Program-made: the position numbers and the translations under genes | The notes under the pieces: generated by a model | The model's database searches: none | What the model was told of the DNA's origin: nothing | What the model saw: only the letters and a program-made list of their open reading frames with translations | Virus record (IMG/VR): IMGVR_UViG_3300008448_000060 | Coordinates: 1-64,000 of that record | From: a virus | Direction: 5' to 3' (one strand) | Length of the DNA stretch: 64,000 nucleotides | In this document: positions 10,903 through 21,191 of the stretch, piece after piece | Layout: each line of letters begins with the position of its first letter | Numbering within the stretch: position 1 is the stretch's first letter

Positions 10903-11562
10903 ATGAGATTTAAATCGAGTGATGAATGGGATTGGGAAATAGTTTTTAGTAATCGTAAAGATAATTTAGTCCTTCAAAAAGCAACAGGTTTTAAAGATAA
11001 AGAAGGATGGATTGGTATTCCAAACATAGAACTATGTACTCTCACAGTTTTAAAAGAGGGATTAGTTTCAATTCGTGATTGGGACACAAAACAAGATTTA
11101 GGAGTAATGGGACCAAACTTTAGATTCCATTATTCTAATATTATGAAAGGATATGGTGATCGAAAAGATTATTTCGGTAATTCACTTCCTTCAGATGAAG
11201 AAATACTCAAAACAGCGAGTAAATCTCACGTAAGATTAAAGACTGTATCTGAAAAAAGTATATTTTATTGTGTTTCAGATCCACTCGATAAAGTAATATG
11301 GGATGGTTATTCAAATATATTGAATAATACACCAGAAATTTTTAAAATAAACAAAAATACATCTTTTTATAGATTTATCTCATTAGATGATAATATAAAT
11401 ATAGATGGTAAAACAATTGAAAAATATCGTCCTATTGGTTTGGACATCTATGATAAGAATATAACCTTTACTGGAAAAGGTATGTACTTAATTATAGCAC
11501 CTATTGGTATATACAATAAGAGTGATAATTTAAACCCACGATATGTAATAACTGATAATTAA
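10903..11562 (+). CDS. Hypothetical protein, 219 aa
   Basis: Not recognised. A predicted soluble beta-rich protein with several aromatic residues (DEWDWEIVFSNRKDN near the N-terminus, GPNFRFHYSNIMKGYGDRKDYF near 85-105) and a C-terminal KGMYLIIAPIGIYNK strand. No signal peptide, cysteine cluster or nucleotide-binding motif is visible. It is more charged and lysine-rich than the Thr/Ser-rich fibre proteins around it, so it may be an assembly factor or hub component rather than a fibre. It lies between structural genes in one transcription direction. Confidence 0.5.
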   Translation: MRFKSSDEWDWEIVFSNRKDNLVLQKATGFKDKEGWIGIPNIELCTLTVLKEGLVSIRDWDTKQDLGVMGPNFRFHYSNIMKGYGDRKDYFGNSLPSDEEILKTASKSHVRLKTVSEKSIFYCVSDPLDKVIWDGYSNILNNTPEIFKINKNTSFYRFISLDDNINIDGKTIEKYRPIGLDIYDKNITFTGKGMYLIIAPIGIYNKSDNLNPRYVITDN

Positions 11563-11581
11563 ATCCTAAAGGAAACACGCA

Positions 11582-14500
11582 ATGGCAAAAAAACTCTTCT
11601 TAGCATCTGATATTGATGTAGCTCAAAATGCAGTATTACTCGATGGTAATATACCAATCGAAAGACTTTTATTAATCACAAACGTCACAGCTGGCGCAAA
11701 TAAAATTGTTTATAACTTTGCAGATAGCACTTTAGGTGCAACTTCATGCGCATACATACCAGCATTAAATCAAACTAGATTAGTTCTTGCTGTAAATTTT
11801 GCAACTGCAGCTGCTGGTCCTATTACAGCTGATTCTAAATTACAAATTTTTATAGAAGAAGAGTTCTCAAGAGTTGGATTCGAAGAAGCCATGATCGATC
11901 CAGTGAACAAATTACGTGTATCAAATCCAGAAAACTTAATCGATACAGACTTTGAATATGGTTCTCAGTCAACAAAATGGGAAACACTTCAAACAGTTTT
12001 AAATATTCCTACAATTTATTCATCTTCAGGAGATTTGACTCTTGAAGGATTAGTTTCAATTAATACAACAACAAATTCAAAACAAGTAAGATGTGTATTT
12101 ACACTTCCTCACAATCAAATAGTAGGAAATGCTATTCAAGTCACAGGTGTTAGCAATATCACTTGCGAAGGAGCATTCTTAGTCACAGGTGTTGTTAATT
12201 CAACAGAATTTTTCTACGAAATAGATCAAACTGCAATTGCAACAGAAAACGTTGCTGGTTCATATACTTCAGTTATTCCTGCTAAATTCTTTGAAGGATC
12301 AAATTTAATTTTAGATTTAAATGCAAGAGATGCATCAGATAATCCAGTTGCTCCTATTCAAACAAATGGCGCAAGTCCTTCAACACTATCTGTAAGAACA
12401 CTAGAGCCACATGGTCTTAAAATTGGAACAAAAATTTATTTAAGACAAACAATTGGTCCTAAAGAATTAACTATCACAGATCCAACATTAACTGCACCAG
12501 ATGGTCGTCCTTACATAGATTCATCTCCAACTATTACTATTACAAACAACGTAGATGGAACTTCTTCTACTGGATCAGCAGATCTTCAATACGATCGTCC
12601 AGTTGTTACATGGGATTGGCAAACTACTTATGGTAAATATTTACAAACTTCAGATATTAACGCAGCTGCAGATGAAATCACTTGGAATAGCCACGGATTA
12701 ACTGCGAATGCAGCATTACTTTTTAACGATCCAGTTCGTGGCGACGACACAACTGCTACAACAAATGGTGGAATGACTGATGGAACAGTTTATTATGCTT
12801 CTATCGTAGACGCTAACACAATTAAATTAGCAACTGATTATGGTACACTTGCAAGTTTTGTAAATCTTACAGCAATATCTACAACAAGAGGTTATCCTAG
12901 ATTACAATTAGTTTATAAGGTTGAGGGTAGAAGTGATTCTACAAGATATACTGCTTTCTTCTCAAGAAACGTGACTACAGGTGCTACAGGAAATTATGAT
13001 GTAGGTTATATCAATAATACAAACACAAACTCATTTACATGGAACGTACAATCTATAATGGGAGCATCTCGTGTTCCAACTCGAGGAATAATTAATCAAT
13101 TATATTTTGAAGGTGCAAACACTGCAGGAAGTCCAATTAATATCACTTACATAGCAAGAAATTATTTAAATCTTGGTAGTGGTAATATTAGTTATTCTCT
13201 TGGTGCTAAAGGTGCATCTCCTGGAAATGAATTCCCTAATACAGATGTAACAAGATGTTTTTATGTTTCAGGTGGAAGTTATTTCATAGATATTCAATAT
13301 CAATTTGGTGCGATTAACAGAGATAAATTTGGTAATCCTACTTCAAACTATCGTCACATTTATTATATAGTAATAGATCACGTACCAACTTCTTTAAATA
13401 CAGCACATTCAGGAGCAGATTTAGCTGGAGGACAATTTGGAAAAGGATCACGTGCAGGAAATAGAATTATACGATTCCAAGGTCGAGTTCCGAATGGATC
13501 TTCTACAAATGGTTCATCAGATGGTTTTACATTCCAAGCAAATACAAGAAATAATGGAAGATATGGAACTTCAAATCCTCCATACAATTATCAAGTCAGT
13601 GATACAACTACACTTGGAAGTTTTATTGTTAATTATCCAGAAACTGGAAATTCAGATTATGCTGCTGGCTCTGAAATATATTACAGTTTCGCTGATGATT
13701 TAACTGCTTTAAAAAATACATTTTATATTCCAAGTCATGGAATCACAAATAATGAAACTTGTACAATTTCAATTACTGGTGCTGGATATTCTACAACAAA
13801 TAGATTCGCATTCGTAAACTCTTCAGCAACAGTTGTTCCTTATACTGTTTCTGAATTTTCTGTGACTGCAAACGTTGTAAACGCAAACTATTTAAGATTT
13901 ACATCTAAAACTACACCATTTACAAATGATATAGCTTCTTTCCCAGCAGCTTTCAGTGTTGCAAATAACAGAGTAAACACTCTTTATAATACAGTTTATA
14001 TTCAAAACCACAAAATATCAGGACAAACAACTGCAACTTATACAACTGCAGGAACACCGATTGGTGGATTAACAAGTGGCACAAACTATTCTCTTCAATT
14101 CGTAAACGATTCTCGTTTAATAATTAAAGCTGCGAATACTAGTGGTTCTGGTACTGCTACAACTGCATCTTTTGGAAGTACAAGCACTGCATTAAACCAA
14201 GTGTTTACTGTAAACATTGAAACTCCATTAGGAACAGCACCGACTCAATGTACTGTGACAATGATACAACATAGAGGAAGATTATCAACATCAAATCGTT
14301 TCTTAAGAACAAGATTTGCTGATAATATAGTATATAACATTGGTGCAGTGAACGGACAAGATTCAAGCATTTTCCAAAATGAACCAACATGGATTCCAAA
14401 AGATGTTTCATCATTCTTAACTGGTTCTCCAGTTGGTGTGACTGTGACTGTTTCTCCAACATCAGGTGTAAACGCTGCTGTTCCAGGAATGACAAACTGG

Positions 14501-17167
14501 TGGGAACTTAGACTTGTTGTATCAGCTACAGTAGGAACAATTCTTCTTACTTCATCAGGTTCAGGTGTTCAAACATTTAATGTTCTTTCTCAAGATGGTG
14601 CGTATGATGGTATCTATACAATAGCTACTACACCAACTTCTGAGTCATTTACAGTAAATGCTCCATTTAAAATTCCAGCAAGAACATATTCTTTTGATTC
14701 TCGTTCTGATGCGAATAGTGGTGCTGTCAATTCAACAAATGATACAATTGTTTTAGGAACACTAAGTACTCCTTACAATCCTACAAACTTCTATCCAGGA
14801 GAATTAGTATCATACGTTCCAGGAGCAGGAAACACTGATATAGTTGCAGCTGCTGGAGTAGATAACACTTATCTTTACGCAATCCCTGTATCTGAGATAG
14901 CAATTTCTTTAGCTAACTCTTATGTTTCAGCGATTGGTGGACAAGTGTTACAATTAACACCAACAGGAACTGCTCAAACTCAGTCTATTCAAACAACAAA
15001 CGTTTTGAAAACAACTAAACAAACAGGATCAGTAAGTGGAACACAAAATGCAAGAACAATTATTGGTTCTGGTACAAGATTCTTAAGCAAATTCAAAAGA
15101 TTTGATTCAATTTTCATTTATATTGGAGCTAGACTTTATGAATTTATTATTGATCGTGTTGTTTCTGACACAGAAATGTCGATAGATCCAGCACTTGCAG
15201 GATTCCCATCTACATTTACGACTGCAAACTATGCTACAATTAGTTCTGTAAATTTACGTCCAGATGGTTTCTCTTTACATAAATCATTTGACGGAGGTAT
15301 TGATATAACAGCAGGAACTTCACCAAACAGTAAGATTGTTCGTCAATCACGTAAATACTTTAGATATCAATCTGGTAAAGGTATTCAAAACTCATTTGCG
15401 ATTAACTTTTCGCCTTTGAAAACTTTACAAAAGCTTGAGTATATAAACATTGGTGGTGCTACTCCAAATGCTATAAGAGCAACATGTCAAGAACCACATA
15501 ATTTATCTGTAGGAAACGTAGTAATTATAGATAAAGCTATTGTGACAACTGGAAATAACGTTTATAACGGAACATTCCCAGTTCATTCAGTACAAGATAT
15601 AAACACATTTACATATCTTGTTGGTGCTATACCACAACAACAAAGTGCTGCAGGATTCCCAGAATATGGTAGAGATTCTTGGTCTCAATCAGCTATTCGT
15701 GCAGGTATGTTTGATGATGCGAATGGTTTCTTCTTTGAATATGATGGTCAAAAACTATATGTTGTAAGAAGATCTAGCACACTTCAATTATCAGGAAACG
15801 TTGCTGCGACTAAAAATTCTCAAGTGATAACTGGTAATAATACTTCATTCCAAACACAATTAGTTGTTGGAGATCATGTACAGATAAGAGGTCAAATATA
15901 TCGTGTTATCGCAATTGACTCTGATTCTCGTATGGTTGTTCAACCTCCTTATCGTGGAATTACAGCTACTGGAATCAAAGCGACAATTCGCGAAGATGTA
16001 AAAGTAGAACAAGCTAATTGGAATATTGATCCATGTGACGGAACTGGTCCGAATGGATATATTTTTGATATTCATAAAATTCAAATGTGTTATGCTGACT
16101 ATTCTTGGTATGGTGCTGGTAAAATAAGATTTGGTACAAAAGACGCCAAAGGTCATATTCATTACCACCATGAATTTATACACAATAACAAATTAAATGA
16201 GTCATATTTACGTTCAGGAAACTTACCTGCAAGATATGAAATTGAAAACGGAGATGCTCCGACATCAGCTCCTACATTATTCCACTTTGGTACATCTGTT
16301 ATTATGGATGGTACGTTTGATGATGACGATGCTTACTTATTTACAGCACAGTCAAAACCTTTCGTGTTCGCACTTGGATTAACTCAAACTGTAACATCAT
16401 CAGCAGCAAGTCAATTCAATGAAATTACATTAAACTCACGTCGTGTGTTTGTGTATTCTTTCCAATGTGCTGAAGCAGATGCTAATAAAGCGATTGTGGG
16501 ACAATTAATTAAAGATGCGACTGGTAATATACCAGATGGTACTTATGTTTCTCAGGTTCAAAAAGCTGGAGCAAGTTCACGTATATTTACTTCTTTCCCT
16601 GCAACAACATCAGTTCCAAACAATCCAGAAATACCAACTAGCACAAGCTTTACAATTGGTGAAAACGCATTCGGAAATGGAGCAGTTGACTTAACACGTC
16701 CTATTCCTCTTATTTCGATTCGTTTAGCACCTGCAGTTGACTCTGGTATAACTGGTGCAGTAGGTGAACGAGAAATTATAAATCGTATGCAAATGAAATT
16801 AGACTCAGGTGCTGTCACTACGAATAAATCATTGAACGTGTTTTTCATTCTAAATGGAAACCCATCTAAATTGACTTTTGAAAAAACTCAATCTCCATCT
16901 TTATCTAACGCAATATCTCATGATACAGGTGACATTATTAAAGATGGAACTGTTATTTTCTCATCTCAAGCTTCAGCTGGTTCAACTAACTTTGTACTTA
17001 GTGGGTTAATTGATATGGGTAATTCGATTTTAGGTGGTGACTCAGTTTATCCTAATGGTCCTGACTTATTAACTATTGCGATTCAACCTACGGATACTTC
17101 AACGATTACACAAGCTTCACCATTAATCGTGACAGGAAAATTATCTTGGTCTGAATCTCAAGCTTAA
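11582..17167 (+). CDS. Large virion structural protein, 1861 aa (baseplate/fibre network)
   Basis: The segment near residues 90-150 with DPVNKLRVSNPENLIDTDFE followed by YGSQSTKWETLQ is characteristic of a very large structural protein of marine T4-like phages, usually encoded near gp8/gp10. The protein is Thr/Ser/Asn-rich, beta-predicted and lacks membrane segments. Around residues 1455-1640 there is a denser, histidine- and aromatic-rich region (GYIFDIHKIQMCYADYSWYG, HIHYHHEFIH) that looks like a folded domain, perhaps a hub or receptor-contact domain. A clean ribosome site (AAAGGAAAC) precedes the ATG. The exact position in the particle is unknown. Confidence 0.65.
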   Translation: MAKKLFLASDIDVAQNAVLLDGNIPIERLLLITNVTAGANKIVYNFADSTLGATSCAYIPALNQTRLVLAVNFATAAAGPITADSKLQIFIEEEFSRVGFEEAMIDPVNKLRVSNPENLIDTDFEYGSQSTKWETLQTVLNIPTIYSSSGDLTLEGLVSINTTTNSKQVRCVFTLPHNQIVGNAIQVTGVSNITCEGAFLVTGVVNSTEFFYEIDQTAIATENVAGSYTSVIPAKFFEGSNLILDLNARDASDNPVAPIQTNGASPSTLSVRTLEPHGLKIGTKIYLRQTIGPKELTITDPTLTAPDGRPYIDSSPTITITNNVDGTSSTGSADLQYDRPVVTWDWQTTYGKYLQTSDINAAADEITWNSHGLTANAALLFNDPVRGDDTTATTNGGMTDGTVYYASIVDANTIKLATDYGTLASFVNLTAISTTRGYPRLQLVYKVEGRSDSTRYTAFFSRNVTTGATGNYDVGYINNTNTNSFTWNVQSIMGASRVPTRGIINQLYFEGANTAGSPINITYIARNYLNLGSGNISYSLGAKGASPGNEFPNTDVTRCFYVSGGSYFIDIQYQFGAINRDKFGNPTSNYRHIYYIVIDHVPTSLNTAHSGADLAGGQFGKGSRAGNRIIRFQGRVPNGSSTNGSSDGFTFQANTRNNGRYGTSNPPYNYQVSDTTTLGSFIVNYPETGNSDYAAGSEIYYSFADDLTALKNTFYIPSHGITNNETCTISITGAGYSTTNRFAFVNSSATVVPYTVSEFSVTANVVNANYLRFTSKTTPFTNDIASFPAAFSVANNRVNTLYNTVYIQNHKISGQTTATYTTAGTPIGGLTSGTNYSLQFVNDSRLIIKAANTSGSGTATTASFGSTSTALNQVFTVNIETPLGTAPTQCTVTMIQHRGRLSTSNRFLRTRFADNIVYNIGAVNGQDSSIFQNEPTWIPKDVSSFLTGSPVGVTVTVSPTSGVNAAVPGMTNWWELRLVVSATVGTILLTSSGSGVQTFNVLSQDGAYDGIYTIATTPTSESFTVNAPFKIPARTYSFDSRSDANSGAVNSTNDTIVLGTLSTPYNPTNFYPGELVSYVPGAGNTDIVAAAGVDNTYLYAIPVSEIAISLANSYVSAIGGQVLQLTPTGTAQTQSIQTTNVLKTTKQTGSVSGTQNARTIIGSGTRFLSKFKRFDSIFIYIGARLYEFIIDRVVSDTEMSIDPALAGFPSTFTTANYATISSVNLRPDGFSLHKSFDGGIDITAGTSPNSKIVRQSRKYFRYQSGKGIQNSFAINFSPLKTLQKLEYINIGGATPNAIRATCQEPHNLSVGNVVIIDKAIVTTGNNVYNGTFPVHSVQDINTFTYLVGAIPQQQSAAGFPEYGRDSWSQSAIRAGMFDDANGFFFEYDGQKLYVVRRSSTLQLSGNVAATKNSQVITGNNTSFQTQLVVGDHVQIRGQIYRVIAIDSDSRMVVQPPYRGITATGIKATIREDVKVEQANWNIDPCDGTGPNGYIFDIHKIQMCYADYSWYGAGKIRFGTKDAKGHIHYHHEFIHNNKLNESYLRSGNLPARYEIENGDAPTSAPTLFHFGTSVIMDGTFDDDDAYLFTAQSKPFVFALGLTQTVTSSAASQFNEITLNSRRVFVYSFQCAEADANKAIVGQLIKDATGNIPDGTYVSQVQKAGASSRIFTSFPATTSVPNNPEIPTSTSFTIGENAFGNGAVDLTRPIPLISIRLAPAVDSGITGAVGEREIINRMQMKLDSGAVTTNKSLNVFFILNGNPSKLTFEKTQSPSLSNAISHDTGDIIKDGTVIFSSQASAGSTNFVLSGLIDMGNSILGGDSVYPNGPDLLTIAIQPTDTSTITQASPLIVTGKLSWSESQA

Positions 17168-17185
17168 AAGGAAAGAAACAATCCT

Positions 17186-17884
17186 ATGGCTTACTTGGGT
17201 AGAGATCCAATACATGGTAATTCTGAAATACAAGTGTTTGCTCCGAATGGAAGTTCGACAACATTTGCTTTAGATTTTCCAATTGGTTCAGCAGGAAGCA
17301 TTCTTTTAATTAAGAATGGCTTAATTCAAAAACCAAGTACAGATTACACAATTATAAATGGGGGTAGTGCTATTTCTATAGCAGGTGCTCCCATTTTAGC
17401 AGGTGTTAGTCTATTTGCAATTTATCTTTCAACACAATATCTTCAAAATACAATCCCTGACAATTCAATCAGTGCTGATAAACTTTCATCTTCATTAAGA
17501 GGTAAATTTCCTAGTGATGTTATAGTTCCAGCAGTTGGTTCAACAACACTTACTTATGGTGTTGGTAAATTTTTTATTTTAGGGAATGATCTTAATTATA
17601 GTTTAACATTACCAGCTTCTCCTGCGATTGGAGATATGTTTTGGTTAAATAGACCAGCAGGATCAACTGTTGGTGCAATCACTGTGACTATTAATACAAA
17701 TAATCAAAATCTTTCAACAGGACAAGGCACTATAACAGTACAAAATAGTGCTACTGCAACTATTACTATGACAGGACAGTCAGCATTTACAGAAAATGAT
17801 AGAAAAACACGTTGGTTTGTGTTTTTAGGAGTAATTGGTGGTACAGATTTTGGTTGGTTTGAGTATAAAATTAATGCTTTTTAA
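17186..17884 (+). CDS. Fibre-like structural protein, 232 aa
   Basis: The N-terminus NSEIQVFAPNGSSTTFALDF and then LLIKNGLIQKPSTDYTI is the same beta module that opens the 638-residue fibre at 8715, so the two are related. Residues 90-112 (NTIPDNSISADKLSSSLRGK) are the common linker to a fibre tip. The C-terminal half is a small beta domain rich in threonine. It is likely a short fibre or an adaptor. The ribosome site AAAGGAAAG lies 15-20 bases before the ATG, slightly far. Confidence 0.55.
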   Translation: MAYLGRDPIHGNSEIQVFAPNGSSTTFALDFPIGSAGSILLIKNGLIQKPSTDYTIINGGSAISIAGAPILAGVSLFAIYLSTQYLQNTIPDNSISADKLSSSLRGKFPSDVIVPAVGSTTLTYGVGKFFILGNDLNYSLTLPASPAIGDMFWLNRPAGSTVGAITVTINTNNQNLSTGQGTITVQNSATATITMTGQSAFTENDRKTRWFVFLGVIGGTDFGWFEYKINAF

Positions 17885-17894
17885 TTTTTAGTTT

Positions 17895-17903
17895 TAATAA
17901 ATA
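17895..17903 (+). promoter_or_regulatory. TAATAAATA late-promoter-like element
   Basis: TAATAAATA, close to T4 TATAAATA, in the 29-bp gap before the 111-residue Ig-like virion protein; predicted start close to the ATG. Confidence 0.45.
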
Positions 17904-17913
17904 GGTATAAGAA

Positions 17914-18249
17914 ATGGCACAAATAACAGATTTTTTTATAGATCAAGGATCAGATTGGTCTGCTATTTTAACATTCAATAATACTGATGGAACACCAAGA
18001 GATTTTACAAATTGTACAGTTTCTGGGCAAATGCGAAAAGGTTATGGTTCAACGTCTTATACTGCTATAACTACTACATTTGTTGCTCCAAATACAAGTG
18101 GAAAAATTAAACTTGCATTAGGAAATGCAACTTCGTCAGCGATGAAAGCTGGAAGATATGTGTATGATGTTGAATTGACAGATTCATTCAGCTTAAAAAG
18201 TAGATTAGTTGAAGGAATTATAACAATAACACCAGAGGTCACAAGATAA
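17914..18249 (+). CDS. Small virion protein with Ig-like/BppU-type beta fold, 111 aa
   Basis: The sequence pattern (FIDQGSDWSAILTFNNTDGT, then FTNCTVSGQMRKGY, AGRYVYDVELTD and LVEGIITITPEVTR at the end) matches a small protein family common in the structural regions of marine myoviruses, with an immunoglobulin-like beta sandwich similar to the N-terminal domain of BppU-type baseplate proteins. It probably connects fibre components. A TAATAAATA late-promoter-like element lies 10 bases upstream. The stop and the next ATG are directly adjacent. Confidence 0.55.
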   Translation: MAQITDFFIDQGSDWSAILTFNNTDGTPRDFTNCTVSGQMRKGYGSTSYTAITTTFVAPNTSGKIKLALGNATSSAMKAGRYVYDVELTDSFSLKSRLVEGIITITPEVTR

Positions 18250-18537
18250 ATGGCTGATACATTAACAGTAAATGTAGACTCACAAGGTAGTACGATTAGT
18301 CCGAGTAATACTACTCTGACAACTTCAACTACAACAGATGGTGGTGGTTCAACAATTACAACAATAGGAATTCAAGGAACGAGTGGTGCTGCAGTACCAC
18401 TTTCTGAAAACGTGCAAGTTGATATAGTATCAGAGGGATTAAATAATGGTTCATTATTAGTTTATAAAACAAATACTTCGAAATGGACAGCAACTAAAAC
18501 ATTAAATCTACAAACAGTAGACAGTGGGGAATTTTAA
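18250..18537 (+). CDS. Small structural protein, 95 aa
   Basis: Thr/Ser-rich 95-residue protein starting immediately after the preceding stop. The C-terminal part (SEGLNNGSLLVYKTNTSKWT followed by ATKTLNLQTVDSGEF) has the NGSLLVYxxxxxKW pattern that closes many fibre-linker proteins in marine T4-like phages. It lies between an Ig-like small virion protein and a large fibre gene, so it probably forms part of the same appendage. No enzymatic motif is visible. Confidence 0.5.
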   Translation: MADTLTVNVDSQGSTISPSNTTLTTSTTTDGGGSTITTIGIQGTSGAAVPLSENVQVDIVSEGLNNGSLLVYKTNTSKWTATKTLNLQTVDSGEF

Positions 18538-18549
18538 TAGGAGAAAAAA

Positions 18550-21141
18550 ATGGCATCAATTATAAGAATTAAACGTTCGACGACAGCAGGTAATCCCGCA
18601 ACACTTGCAGCAGGAGAACTTGCATATTCAGGTCTTACAAATAACGACTCCAATGGTGGTGATCGTCTCTATCTAGGACTTGGTACAGAAACAAACGGAA
18701 ATGCTGCGAGTCACTTAGTTATAGGTGGAAAGTATTTTACAGATTTATTAGACCACACTCGTGGTACACTAACTGCATCTTCAGCAATTATTACAGATGC
18801 AAACAGCACAATTGATAACTTAAAAGTAGATAATCTAGATCTAAATGGAAATACAATATCTTCTACAGATGCCAATGGAAATATTGTACTTGATCCAAAT
18901 GGAACTGGTTATGTATCTATTCTTGGTACAAATGGAGTTGTAATTCCAGTTGGTACTACAGGTCAAAGAGCACCAGCTATACAAGGTGCAATACGTTATA
19001 ATACAGACACATCTGCTTTTGAGGGATATTCAGGATCAACTTGGGGATCACTTGGTGGTGTAAAATCAGTTGATGGTTTAACATACATTTCAGCTGAGAG
19101 TACTCCAGGAGCTTCAAATGACACACTTTCTTTTGTCACTGATGGTGCTGAGAGAATGTCTCTTGATACTGACAGTTTAGATGTTGCAAGCACAATTTTA
19201 ACAACAAATATTAATTCAACTTTAACTTCAACATCAATTACAACTGGAGCATTAGTTGTTGATGGTGGTGTTGGTATTGCTGAAAATTTAAATGTTGGTG
19301 GTGTTATTAATATTGACAATTTAAGATTAGATACAAATACATTATCATCTACAAATTCAAATGGAGACATTACTATTGAACCAAATGGAACAGGTAATGT
19401 TAATCTTAATACAGATACAGTAAGAATTGGTGATATAAATGCAGACGCTACAATTACAACAAATGGTTCTGGTGATTTAATTTTAAATACAAATTCAGGA
19501 ACAAATTCTAGTTCAATCACAATTGCTGATAATACTAATGGAGATATTTCAATTACTCCAAATGGAACTGGAAAAACAATTATCGGAAATATTCACACAG
19601 ATTCAAGTACATCTCTTGCTGAATTTATTTACGACACAGTTGGTGGTGCAGTCACTTCAGGAACTGGTATTACTGTTACAAATAGTGATGTAGGAAATAG
19701 TTCTACAATCAATATTACAAATACAACTGTCACTGCTGGTTCTTATGGTTCAACTACAGCAATCCCTACATTTACTGTAAATGCACAAGGACAATTAACT
19801 GCTGCTGGAACAGAAAATATTTCAACTACATTAAATATTGCAGGTGATACAGGAACAGATGCGATTGCTCATTTAACAGATACATTAACGTTTAGTGGTG
19901 GTGAAGGAATTGATACTACTGTCACAAATAATGTATTAACAATTGCAGCTGAAGATGCTTCTACATCTAACAAGGGTGTGGCTTCTTTCAATACTGACAA
20001 TTTTACAGTTAGTTCTGGCGCAGTTTCTACAAAAAATATTACATTAGGTTCTACAGTTTTAACAAATGGTTCAACTACAAACACATTAGCTGGTGTTCTA
20101 CAATTAGATGTTGATAACATAAGAATTGATGGAAACACAATTAGTGCTACAGATGTAAATGGTGGAATTACACTTGCTCCGAATGGAACAGGTCATATTT
20201 CTGCAAACTTTAGAAGAATTGAAAACATTGATGCACCAGTAAATGCACAAGATGCTGCGAATAAAGCATACGTAGATGCAGTTGCTGAAGGACTTCACGT
20301 TCATGCATCAGTAAAAGCTGCTACAACAACTACACTTGAAACACATTCTGGTGGAACAGCAACTTACGATAATGGAACAAATGGTGATGGAGCAACAATT
20401 ACTCTTTCGACAGGAATTAGTATATTAGATGGATACTCATTAGTAAATGGCGATCGTATATTGGTTAAAAACCAAGCGAATGCTGCTCATAATGGTATCT
20501 ATGTTCGTACATCTTCAACAGTACTTACACGTGCTTCTGACTTTAATACAATATCTGAAGTTGCGAGTGGAGACTTTTTATTTGTAGCATATGGTACAAC
20601 AAATGGAAAAACTGGTTGGGTACAAACAATTCAGATGGTCACATTTGGTTCTACGAATATTGTATTTGAACAATTTTCTGGAGCAGGAACTTATACAGCT
20701 GGTCAAGGATTAGCATTAACAGGAACAACATTTGATATCGTTTTACAAACAAATGGTGGTTTAGAAATAGTTTCTGACGAATTAGGATTAAAATCTACAA
20801 CTGCAGGAAACGGATTAACATTTAGTAATGGTGTTTTAGCAGTAGGTGGAACATCTGATCGTATTTCAGTTGGTGCAGATTCAATTGATATTGCTTCAAC
20901 TTATGTTGGACAAAATTCAATCACAACATTAGGAACAATTTCAAGTGGAACATGGCAAGGTAGTACAGTTGGTACAGTTTATGGTGGTACAGGAAATTCA
21001 TCATATTCAGTAGGCGACATATTAGTTGGTGCTGCAGCAAATGCTCTAAATAAATTATCACTTGGTACAAGTGGACAAGTATTACAATCAAATGGAACGA
21101 CTTTAGTGTATGGTGATGTGGACGGAGGATCATACGCATAA
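18550..21141 (+). CDS. Tail fibre protein, 863 aa
   Basis: Begins MASIIRIKRSTTAGNPATLA followed by AGELAYSG, the N-terminal anchor seen on many T4-like marine fibres (also resembled by the 1081-residue protein at 21786). Residues 90-550 are repeats such as NGDITIEPNGTGN and DVNGGITLAPNGTGHI, typical of a triple-stranded shaft. Residues 570-820 (AANKAYVDAVAEGLHVHASV through SSGTWQGSTVGTVYGGTG) form a module almost duplicated in the neighbouring large fibre. The tip ends LVYGDVDGGSYA. It is a likely host-recognition fibre; the receptor is unknown. The ribosome site AGGAG is well placed. Confidence 0.68.
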   Translation: MASIIRIKRSTTAGNPATLAAGELAYSGLTNNDSNGGDRLYLGLGTETNGNAASHLVIGGKYFTDLLDHTRGTLTASSAIITDANSTIDNLKVDNLDLNGNTISSTDANGNIVLDPNGTGYVSILGTNGVVIPVGTTGQRAPAIQGAIRYNTDTSAFEGYSGSTWGSLGGVKSVDGLTYISAESTPGASNDTLSFVTDGAERMSLDTDSLDVASTILTTNINSTLTSTSITTGALVVDGGVGIAENLNVGGVINIDNLRLDTNTLSSTNSNGDITIEPNGTGNVNLNTDTVRIGDINADATITTNGSGDLILNTNSGTNSSSITIADNTNGDISITPNGTGKTIIGNIHTDSSTSLAEFIYDTVGGAVTSGTGITVTNSDVGNSSTINITNTTVTAGSYGSTTAIPTFTVNAQGQLTAAGTENISTTLNIAGDTGTDAIAHLTDTLTFSGGEGIDTTVTNNVLTIAAEDASTSNKGVASFNTDNFTVSSGAVSTKNITLGSTVLTNGSTTNTLAGVLQLDVDNIRIDGNTISATDVNGGITLAPNGTGHISANFRRIENIDAPVNAQDAANKAYVDAVAEGLHVHASVKAATTTTLETHSGGTATYDNGTNGDGATITLSTGISILDGYSLVNGDRILVKNQANAAHNGIYVRTSSTVLTRASDFNTISEVASGDFLFVAYGTTNGKTGWVQTIQMVTFGSTNIVFEQFSGAGTYTAGQGLALTGTTFDIVLQTNGGLEIVSDELGLKSTTAGNGLTFSNGVLAVGGTSDRISVGADSIDIASTYVGQNSITTLGTISSGTWQGSTVGTVYGGTGNSSYSVGDILVGAAANALNKLSLGTSGQVLQSNGTTLVYGDVDGGSYA
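20263..21000 (+). repeat. Fibre module, copy 1 (paralogous with 23659-24296)
   Basis: Protein-level duplication: KAYVDAVAEGLHVHASVKAA, NQANAAHNGIY, ISEVASGDFLFV, SIDIASTYVGQNSITTLGTI and SGTWQG are matched in the 1081-residue fibre by KSYVDALEAGLHVHAAVKAA, NQANAAHNGIY, VSEVASGDFLFV, SIDIASTYAGQNTITTLGTI and SGTWQG. The DNA is diverged but contains long identical words, for example around the NQANAAHNGIY codons. Confidence 0.75.
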
Positions 21142-21155
21142 TTGATATAATATCT

Positions 21156-21171
21156 TAGATTATATAATCTA
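21156..21171. promoter_or_regulatory. Perfect 16-bp palindrome upstream of acidic protein gene
   Basis: TAGATTAT followed directly by ATAATCTA, a perfect palindrome in the 50-bp gap between the 863-residue fibre gene and the small acidic protein gene. It could be a protein-binding site or a small RNA hairpin (with a forced loop). No poly-T follows, so it does not look like an intrinsic terminator. Confidence 0.4.
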
Positions 21172-21191
21172 CTAACAAATAGGAGACAAGT

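Noticed and set aside
18996-19520. Minus-strand frame of 174 residues within the 863-residue fibre
   Set aside because: Antisense of repetitive fibre codons, Val/Ser/Pro-rich, overlapping a solid gene; similar cases at 22391-22948 and 21824-22138 are also shadows.
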